A DNA stretch of 26,674 nucleotides from Limiplasma merdipullorum (GTDB taxonomy: Bacteria > Bacillota > Clostridia > Christensenellales > Aristaeellaceae). The notes under the pieces are model-generated. The model searched no databases, was not told where the DNA came from, and saw only the letters and a list, made by a program, of their open reading frames with translations. Position numbers and translations under genes: made by a program. Shown piece after piece: positions 15,650-21,663 of this stretch; position 1 is the stretch's first letter; every line of letters begins with the position of its first letter. The stretch lies in contig DVHQ01000278.1 in assembly GCA_018711955.1 (NCBI GenBank), positions 1 to 26,674 of the forward strand, read 5' to 3'.

Positions 15650-17203
15650 TCAATAGATTTGCTCGCTGAGCTTGATTACCATAGCGTCCCCAATGGCCTG
15701 TACGCATCCTTCGTTCGGGTAGCAGGACATCAGCACGAAATCCTCCGTATCCTCAATCATGCGTGCCTGATCCCGGATCTCGTTGGCCGTTCCAAAGGGC
15801 ATATCCACATTCAGACAATACTTCATAAAGGTATAGTACATCTTGGTTTCGTGCATGGCCGGCTGGCCTCTGCCAGACGCATAGGAGCTGTCGCCGATCA
15901 CAAGCACCGGCATGCCCTGCACATATTCCTCGTTGGCCTCCGCAAGCGCCAGAAAGGTGGCGCACTGCGCGTACATGTTTTCATAATCCAGCTTGGCCTT
16001 GTGGAATTTTACATTCGCATCCATCGACCACGAATACACGCACACGACCAGGCAGGCCAGCATCGCCCAGCTTGCGGCGGCCAGCGCTCTGCCTGCCACG
16101 CGGCCTGCGCTGCGGTCCTTCAGCTTTTTCAGGGTCTCCGGAAGAGCGTCCATCAGCACAATGCCAATGAGATAGGTCCCCGCCACGCTATAGGTCATCA
16201 GGCTGTACACCTTGTCGGGCGCAAAGATACGGATCGCGCAAAGGAAGAAGGGCGCCAGCGCACACAGGGCCAGCACAGCCAGAAAGCGGAGGGGCTTCCT
16301 GCCCTGCAGCGCCCAGAACGACACGCACGCCATAAGCAGCTCCAGCGCGATGAATACATGATTGGGCCAGCTTCCCATCTGGCACCCTTCCTCTGTGGAA
16401 AGCGGTCCTACGGCCTGCCAGAAGTCCTGATAGCATCCCGCCAGGTTCCGGGGAAGCGCCGCGAGCGTCTCCAACGAGGCCGCCTTCGTGACGGACTGAT
16501 AGTCCCCTACGGCGTCCTGTCCTCCTCCCGTCATGGCCAGCAGCACGACGTAGTACAGGGAAACGGCGAGCACCAGGCACAGCGCATACCGTCCGGCGCG
16601 CAGCAGCAGCGCTTTGGCGCCGACACCCGTCCTGCAGATCATCAGCTGCATGCCGCGGACAAACATCATCCCAAGCACAAAGGTCGCACACGCCTGATAG
16701 GTGCCTGTAGCCACGGCGATCAGCACCACAGCGGGCAGCAGGCCCCAGCGGATCTTTTCCAGCAGCAAAAGGCCCAGTGTCGCGAGCATCGCAGCCAGCA
16801 TATACGCATCTGCATTGTGCAGAAAACCCAACGTCGCGCTTACGGTCGGAAAGCACATCAGCACGGCCGAAATGACCACGGCCAGCACGGTTGAACGGAT
16901 CTCAAACACGGATACCAGCATGCCCGAGAGCGCCGCTACTGCGACGATCATCAGCAGTCCGTTTACATAGGGCATCGTATAGCTCGTGCTCAGGGACGAG
17001 AGCCACTGGCTGCTCCAGCGGCCAATCCACAGGAGATTGCCGTCAAAGTACACATTGTTCAGGGCGTCCCCCGTCAAAAACAGCGTGTTGGTAAGGGCAA
17101 ACAGATAGGTCAGCATTCCGATCCCGAAGGCCGATACCGTCGCCGCCCATACCGGCCTGCGTATACGGCGCATCAACAGGGCAATCTCGCTTTGACAAGG
17201 CAT
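15650..17203 (-). CDS. Polytopic membrane protein, GtrII-like glucosyltransferase family
   Basis: The 517-residue protein is almost entirely hydrophobic, with roughly ten membrane-spanning segments and a short basic N-terminus (MRRIRRP at 11-17). The first external loop has a conserved-looking acidic site GDALNN (45-50) followed by GRWSSQWLS (61-69). This order, an acidic motif then GRW after the first membrane helix, is what I associate with the GtrII/GT-C-type glucosyltransferases that move sugar from a lipid carrier to cell-surface polymers. The middle has QACATFVLGMM and TGGGQDAVGDYQSV, and the C-terminal about 100 residues (DYENMYAQCATFLALAEANE, then PVLVIGDSSYASG) are outside the membrane. 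The start has AAAGGAG eight bases upstream. No partner flippase or GtrB-type enzyme is adjacent. The family call is by pattern only. Confidence 0.7.
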   Translation of the reverse strand: MPCQSEIALLMRRIRRPVWAATVSAFGIGMLTYLFALTNTLFLTGDALNNVYFDGNLLWIGRWSSQWLSSLSTSYTMPYVNGLLMIVAVAALSGMLVSVFEIRSTVLAVVISAVLMCFPTVSATLGFLHNADAYMLAAMLATLGLLLLEKIRWGLLPAVVLIAVATGTYQACATFVLGMMFVRGMQLMICRTGVGAKALLLRAGRYALCLVLAVSLYYVVLLAMTGGGQDAVGDYQSVTKAASLETLAALPRNLAGCYQDFWQAVGPLSTEEGCQMGSWPNHVFIALELLMACVSFWALQGRKPLRFLAVLALCALAPFFLCAIRIFAPDKVYSLMTYSVAGTYLIGIVLMDALPETLKKLKDRSAGRVAGRALAAASWAMLACLVVCVYSWSMDANVKFHKAKLDYENMYAQCATFLALAEANEEYVQGMPVLVIGDSSYASGRGQPAMHETKMYYTFMKYCLNVDMPFGTANEIRDQARMIEDTEDFVLMSCYPNEGCVQAIGDAMVIKLSEQIY

Positions 17204-17234
17204 ACTTTTTCTCCTTTACGTTTGGCTTTTCTCT

Positions 17235-17262
17235 ATTGTAGTAAAAAATCATGGATTGTCAA
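17235..17262 (-). promoter_or_regulatory. Promoter of the GtrII-like gene
   Basis: On the minus strand a perfect TTGACA (17257-17262) and TACAAT (17235-17240) are 16 bases apart. Transcription should start near 17228, leaving a leader of about 25 bases before the ATG at 17203. Confidence 0.8.
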
Positions 17263-17325
17263 TTATTTCATCAGGCGTTGGTCGAAGCACTCTTGCCCAT
17301 CATCGGCCTCCGCTTTCCACGCAGC

Positions 17326-17373
17326 AAAAACCGGCTCCCGCCCATCCGAAAAGGATGAGCGTAAGGAGCCGGT
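17326..17373 (-). terminator. Intrinsic terminator after amt-PII
   Basis: On the minus strand an outer 8-9 bp stem (17365-17373 with 17330-17338) encloses a nested stem (CGC/GCG then CATCC/GGATG around a short loop) and is followed directly by TTTTTG. This is a strong rho-independent terminator about 80 bases after the amt-PII stop. Confidence 0.85.
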
Positions 17374-17384
17374 CAGACGGTTCT

Positions 17385-17423
17385 GCCCAAAGTCCCCCGT
17401 CGGCCTCATGCCGTGCTTTGGGC
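17385..17423 (-). other. Second hairpin downstream of amt-PII
   Basis: Eight-base complementary arms GCCCAAAG (17385-17392) and CTTTGGGC (17416-17423) enclose a 23-base loop with its own small CGGC/GCCG pairing. There is no T run behind it. It lies between the amt-PII stop and the strong terminator and may protect the 3' end of the mRNA. Confidence 0.45.
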
Positions 17424-17449
17424 CCTCGTCATGCGCTTAAACGCGAGGT

Positions 17450-19221
17450 TTATTCCACATCCTGCAAGGCATCGTACCCTTCTTCGCCTGTACGCACCTT
17501 TACGACCTGTTCGACATCGTAGACAAAGATCTTGCCGTCGCCGATATGGCCGGTATACAGGGCATTCTTGGCTGCGTCAATCACGGTGCGCACCGGGATC
17601 TTGCACACCACGATGTCCACTTCGATCTTGGGCAGCAGGCTGGTTTCCATCTCAACGCCGCGGTAGTATTCCGGACGTCCTTTCTGCATGCCGCATCCAA
17701 GGACCTGCGTCACCGTCATGCCCGTTACGCCGATCTCATCCATGGCGGACTTGAGGCGTTCAAACATGCTCTGCTTGGTCACGATGGTGACCTTGCTCAT
17801 CTTGACCTTGTCATTGGAGCCGGTGGAGTAATCGGCCACAGGCACCGCTTCATCCTTGGCCGCCGGCCTGGCGCCGGGAAGTTCAGCCGGCGCACCCATC
17901 GGCACATCGCTGCCGATGACAGGCATAAAGCCCGCATAGGCCGATACCAGCCCGTGTTCCTCCACATCCAGTCCGACGATTTCCTCCTGCTCGCTCACGC
18001 GCAGGCCCACCGTCGCACGGATTGCAAGGAAGGACAGCGTAATGGTCACGGCCGTGAAGGCCAGAATCGCCGCCACGCCTATGATCTGGATTCCCAGGAG
18101 CGTGAAGCCGCCGCCGTAAAACAGTCCTACACCCATGATCTGGTTGGCGCCGAAGGTCACGCCGTCGCCGAAGCCACGGGCAAACGCAGGCGCCGTGGGA
18201 GTGGCGAACAGGCCCACCGCCAGGGTACCCCATACGCCGTTCATCAAATGCACCGCAACCGCGCCCACCGGGTCGTCCACATGCAGCTTATGGTCCAGCA
18301 GCCAGACGCCGAAAACCACCAGCACGCCGGCGACTCCGCCGATCACGATGGCGCCGAGAGCGTCCGTCACATCACATCCGGCGGTGATGGCCACCAGGCC
18401 GGCCAGCGAGGCATTCAGGCACATCGAAACATCGGGCTTGCCGTACTTGATCCAGGTAACGATCATGCACACGACCGTGGCCACAGAGGGAGCGACCGTG
18501 GTGGTCAGGAAAACGGAGCCCAGCTCGGGCACCGAGGTAGCGGCAGCGCCGTTGAAGCCATACCAGCCCAGCCACAGGATAAACACGCCCAGCGCGCCGA
18601 TGGGCAGGTTATGTCCGGGGAACGCGTTGACCTTGACGACCTTGCCCTCCTTGTTTTTCACAAACTTGCCGATGCGGGGCCCGAGCATCCACGCGCCGAT
18701 GAACGCGCACAGGCCGCCGACCATATGGATGCACGCAGAACCCGCAAAGTCATGAAAACCGATCTGCGCAAGCCAGCCGCCACCCCAGACCCAGTGAGCC
18801 TCAATGGGGTAGATCAGCGCGGAGATGACTGCGGAATAAATACAGTATGAAAGGAACCGGGTCCGCTCAGCCATCGCACCGGAAACAATGGTAGCCGCCG
18901 TGGCGCAGAAAACAAGGTTGAAGACGAAGTTGGACCAGTCGAAGTTCTCATAGGCCGTGAAGATATCAAAGCCGGGCTTGCCGATCAGGCCCAGCAGATC
19001 CTCGCCCAGCAGAAACCCAAAGCCGATGAGGATGAACACGATGGTGCCGATGCAAAAGTCCATCAGGTTCTTCATCAGGATGTTGCCCGCGTTCTTTGCC
19101 CTGGTGAAGCCTGTTTCGACCATTGCAAACCCTGCCTGCATCCAAAAGACCAGAGCGCACCAATCAGAAACCAGATGCCGTAGACATTCTCGTTGACATA
19201 ATCCATGATTTCAGCCGTCAT
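17450..19221 (-). CDS. amt: Ammonium transporter fused to a PII signalling domain, frameshifted near the N-terminus
   Basis: The protein is an Amt-type ammonium channel with a C-terminal PII (GlnB/GlnK) domain. The ATG at 19219-19221, with GGGAGGGG upstream, gives MTAEIMDYVNENVYGIWFLI, then GALW, then leaves frame. The frame resumes with MQAGFAMVETGFTRAKNAGN at 19141 and runs 563 residues to 17450. Numbering from that Met, pore residues are present: D131 and H139 in HDFAGSACIHMVGG, and H298 in PVGAVAVHLMNGVWG (twin histidines). A linker of about 50 residues leads to the PII domain at 448-563. It has GMTVTQVLGCGMQKGRPEYY, LYTGHIGDGKIFV and VRTGEEG. Adding one T to the TTTT run (19144-19147) would join both frames as GALWSFWMQAGF, so the damage is a one-base loss or an assembly error. 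The PII tyrosine that GlnD would modify is Met here. It lies downstream of glnN without a visible promoter of its own. Confidence 0.88.
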
Positions 19222-19248
19222 AAGCAACCCCTCCCGATTGTGATTGGA

Positions 19249-19270
19249 AACGGCGCGCCGGGCGCCGGTT
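19249..19270 (-). promoter_or_regulatory. GC-rich hairpin just upstream of the amt ribosome binding site
   Basis: On the minus strand AAC-(C)-GGCGC pairs with GCGCC-GTT around a five-base loop (8 bp with one bulged C). It lies between the terminator and the Shine-Dalgarno of amt. It may mark the 5' end of processed mRNA or simply insulate the ribosome binding site; no T run follows. Confidence 0.4.
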
Positions 19271-19288
19271 CTCCTGAAAAAAGGGTAC

Positions 19289-19348
19289 AAAAAACCAAGC
19301 CCGCCATGCGCTCGTCATTGAACGCAGGTATAGCGCATGGAGGCTTGG
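19289..19348 (-). terminator. Terminator between glnN and amt-PII (candidate conditional terminator)
   Basis: On the minus strand the arms 19333-19348 and 19295-19311 pair over 15 bp with one small bulge and are followed at once by six T residues (19289-19294). This is a strong rho-independent signature standing 67 bases before the amt start codon. The loop and the 3' arm also form a different hairpin (19307-19326) that is incompatible with the terminator, which suggests controlled read-through. Confidence 0.82.
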
Positions 19349-19395
19349 AATTGTAGAAGGGAAGTGCCGGGACGTGCCGCGCCAATGCGGCACGT
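19307..19395 (-). promoter_or_regulatory. Candidate ANTAR-type dual hexaloop antiterminator ahead of amt-PII
   Basis: Hairpin P1 (19372-19395) has a perfect 9-bp stem and the six-base loop AUUGGC. Hairpin P2 (19307-19326) has a 7-bp stem with one G-U pair and the six-base loop AAUGAC. Both loops have A at position 1 and G at position 4, the pattern known for RNA targets of ANTAR regulators such as NasR and EutV. P2 shares its 3' strand with the terminator's 3' arm, so the two cannot coexist. P1 starts 11 bases after the glnN stop. The 45-base linker is long for this class. The hairpins are visible; the assignment is inference. Confidence 0.5.
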
Positions 19396-19406
19396 CTCAA
19401 ATCACA

Positions 19407-21497
19407 TCACACGCTCGTAAGCAGATCCTGGTAAGTGGGCATGGGCCAGTAGCTCTTACCCACGATGCCTTCCAGCGCATCGCCGGCGGCACGTACCTCA
19501 TCCATGGCGGTGATGACCTTGTCACGGGTGTAGCGGGCGCGTTCAAGCATGTCTGCGCCTTCGTCACCGGCCTTGAGCACAGCTTCGAGCCGGTCGGTGG
19601 CCTTGTAGAGGGCGTTGGTCTGCGCAGTCAGGTTGGAGAGCAGCGCCTTCTCCGCCTCGGCTTCCAGTTCGGGAGCGACGCTCTTCTTCATGTCTATGGT
19701 CGCGGCCACATCCTTGGCATAGGCGATGGCGGCGGGCAAAATCAGATGGCGGGAGATGTCAATCGTGCTGAGGGCCTCGATATCAATCACCTTGATATAG
19801 GTCTCCATCTTGATTTCGTAGCGGCTTTCTACCTCCTCGCGGGTAAAGACCTTCTGCCGCTCAAACAGCGCGATATTCTTGGGAGCCACATAGTACGGCA
19901 GCGCATCCACCGTGGTGGGCAGGTTGAGCAGCCCGCGGCGTTTGGCCTCCTCCACCCACGCCTGGTCATAGCCGTTGCCATTGAAGATGATGCGCATATG
20001 GGCGCTGAGCGTCTTGCGGATCAACGCGTCCACGGCGGTGGTCATATCCTCGGCACCCTCAAGCTCATCGGCCATCTTCATCAGGGTATCTGCGATGGCG
20101 GTGTTCAGGATGACGTTGGGGCCGGAGATGGATTGCGCGCTGCCCAGGCTTCGGAACTCGAACTTGTTGCCCGTGAAGGCAAACGGCGAGGTGCGGTTGC
20201 GGTCCGTGGAATCCTTGGGGAAGCGGGGCAGAATGTGTACGCCCAGCTTCATCTGATCGCGCTCGTGGGCCTCATATTTGCTGGCATTGACGATGCTTTC
20301 GATGATCTCGTTGAGCTCGTCGCCCAGGAAGATGGAAATAATCGCAGGCGGTGCCTCGTTGGCGCCCAGACGGTGATCGTTGCCCGCGCTGGCCACAGCC
20401 ACGCGCATCAGATCCTGATAGTCATCCACTGCGGCGATGATGGCGCTGAGGAATACGAGGAACTGGGCGTTTTCACTGGGGGTATCGCCGGGGTCCAGCA
20501 GGTTGACGCCGGTATCGGTGCTCAGGGCATAGTTGTTGTGCTTGCCGCTTCCGTTGACGCCCTCGAAGGGTTTTTCGTGCAGCAGGCACACCATGCCATG
20601 GCGGTCGGCTACCTTCTTCATGATGTCCATGGTGAGCTGGTTATGGTCCGCAGCGATATTAACGGTGGTGAAAATGGGCGCCATCTCATGCTGCGCGGGA
20701 GCCACCTCATTGTGCTCGGTCTTGGCCAGGATTCCCAGCCTCCACAGCTCGGTGTTCAGATCCTTCATGAAAGCCTGAACGCGCGGCTTGATGACGCCAA
20801 AGTAATGATCCTCCAGCTCCTGGCCCTTGGGAGGCTTGGCTCCGAAGAGGGTGCGGCCCGTCACCACCAGATCGGGGCGCTTGCGGTAGACCTCCTTATC
20901 CACCAGGAAATACTCCTGCTCCGGGCCCACCGTGGGGAACACGCGCACAGCCTCCGTATTGCCAAACAGCCGCAGGATGCGCAGCGCCTGCTTGTTGAGC
21001 GCCTGCATGGAGCGCAGCAGCGGGGTCTTTTTGTCCAGCGCCTGGCCGCCATAGGAGCAAAATGCCGTGGGGATGCACAGCGTGCCTTCCTTGATGAAGG
21101 CGTAGCTGGTGGGGTCCCAGGCGGTGTAGCCGCGGGCTTCAAAGGTAGCGCGCAGGCCGCCGGAGGGGAACGAGCTGGCGTCCGGCTCGCCGCGCACCAG
21201 TTCCTTGCCGCCAAACTCCAGAAGAACCTTGCCATCCTTGAGCGGTGTGATAAACGCGTCGTGCTTCTCGGCGGTCACGCCCGTCATGGGCTGGAACCAG
21301 TGCGTATAGTGCGTCGCGCCCATCTCCAACGCCCAATCCTTCATGGCGTTGGCCACCACGCCAGCCACCGCAGGGTCCAGGGAACGTCCCTGCTCAATGG
21401 TGCGCTTTAAGGCTTTATAGGTTTCCTTGGGCAGACGCTTCTGCATCATGCTGTCGTTAAAGGCGTATTGCCCAAAAAGCTCGCTCAGGTTTTCCAT
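19407..21497 (-). CDS. glnN: Glutamine synthetase type III
   Basis: It makes glutamine from glutamate, ammonia and ATP in the cytoplasm. From the ATG at 21495-21497 the product is 696 residues, the normal length of GSIII and much longer than GSI or GSII. GSIII-specific sequences are present: ENLSELFGQYAFNDSMM at the N-terminus, FCSYGGQALDKKTPLLRSM (about 147-165), the active-site GPEQEYFLVD (191-200), EHNEVAPAQHEMAPIF (261-276) and NGSGKHNNYAL (315-325). A longer frame to 21557 runs into the leader hairpin and is not GSIII-like. GSIII lacks the adenylylation control of GSI-beta. Regulation is probably transcriptional, through a consensus promoter and a leader terminator. The downstream gene encodes an ammonium transporter with a PII sensor, so the pair handles ammonium capture. 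Confidence 0.97.
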   Translation of the reverse strand: MENLSELFGQYAFNDSMMQKRLPKETYKALKRTIEQGRSLDPAVAGVVANAMKDWALEMGATHYTHWFQPMTGVTAEKHDAFITPLKDGKVLLEFGGKELVRGEPDASSFPSGGLRATFEARGYTAWDPTSYAFIKEGTLCIPTAFCSYGGQALDKKTPLLRSMQALNKQALRILRLFGNTEAVRVFPTVGPEQEYFLVDKEVYRKRPDLVVTGRTLFGAKPPKGQELEDHYFGVIKPRVQAFMKDLNTELWRLGILAKTEHNEVAPAQHEMAPIFTTVNIAADHNQLTMDIMKKVADRHGMVCLLHEKPFEGVNGSGKHNNYALSTDTGVNLLDPGDTPSENAQFLVFLSAIIAAVDDYQDLMRVAVASAGNDHRLGANEAPPAIISIFLGDELNEIIESIVNASKYEAHERDQMKLGVHILPRFPKDSTDRNRTSPFAFTGNKFEFRSLGSAQSISGPNVILNTAIADTLMKMADELEGAEDMTTAVDALIRKTLSAHMRIIFNGNGYDQAWVEEAKRRGLLNLPTTVDALPYYVAPKNIALFERQKVFTREEVESRYEIKMETYIKVIDIEALSTIDISRHLILPAAIAYAKDVAATIDMKKSVAPELEAEAEKALLSNLTAQTNALYKATDRLEAVLKAGDEGADMLERARYTRDKVITAMDEVRAAGDALEGIVGKSYWPMPTYQDLLTSV

Positions 21498-21543
21498 AAA
21501 GACAGCCCCTTCCCTCTCAATGTGCCATACCGGAACTCTATAC

Positions 21544-21585
21544 AAAAACGGCGCCAATGGATAACGGGTTATCCACAGCGCCGTT
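21544..21585 (-). terminator. Terminator-like hairpin in the glnN leader (candidate attenuator)
   Basis: On the minus strand AACGGCGC (21578-21585) pairs with GCGCCGTT (21547-21554), and inside it TGGATAAC pairs with GTTATCCA around a two-base loop. The stem ends in a run of T (21544-21548). It begins only about seven bases after the predicted transcription start and ends 47 bases before the glnN start codon, so transcripts from the glnN promoter must pass it. The inner 18-base inverted repeat could also be a DNA operator. Confidence 0.75.
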
Positions 21586-21590
21586 GCTGT
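21575..21590 (-). promoter_or_regulatory. Hexaloop hairpin competing with the glnN leader terminator
   Basis: At the extreme 5' end of the predicted glnN transcript, ACAGC and GCUGU (5 bp, extendable by one U-G pair) close the six-base loop AACGGC, again with A at position 1 and G at position 4. The hairpin uses the whole 5' arm of the terminator, so the two are mutually exclusive. Only one such hairpin fits downstream of the promoter, whereas known ANTAR targets have two; hence the moderate confidence. Confidence 0.4.
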
Positions 21591-21598
21591 ATGCTGGG

Positions 21599-21627
21599 AT
21601 TATAAACCGGCCATGCCGTCTTGTCAA
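21599..21627 (-). promoter_or_regulatory. Consensus promoter of glnN
   Basis: On the minus strand TTGACA (21622-21627) and TATAAT (21599-21604) are exactly 17 bases apart, a perfect sigma-A consensus. Transcription should start near 21592. Such an unrestrained promoter for a nitrogen-regulated gene implies control after initiation or by a repressor. Confidence 0.88.
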
Positions 21628-21663
21628 CCCCCGGCCCTGTTTTTGCAATGTATTTGTCGCATC

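Noticed and set aside
19141..19165. Programmed -1 frameshifting to express amt-PII
   Set aside because: The site reads TCT TTT GGA in the upstream frame, not a classic slippery heptamer. Only one tRNA could slip, and no stimulatory pseudoknot is evident. A missing T is simpler.
19340..19380. A promoter for amt with -10 TACAAT at 19350-19355
   Set aside because: No -35-like hexamer exists at 16-18 bases, and a sigma-54 GG/GC pair with proper spacing is also missing.
19289..19406. A T-box or glutamine riboswitch ahead of amt
   Set aside because: No T-box sequence or specifier domain is present, and the hairpins do not match the glnA or downstream-peptide RNA motifs as I know them.
19374..21410. 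Plus-strand open frame of 678 codons opposite glnN
   Set aside because: It is the antisense of a certain glnN gene, with biased composition (many His, Gln, Leu, Val, Gly) and no ribosome binding site. Long antisense frames are expected in GC-rich genes with strong third-position bias.
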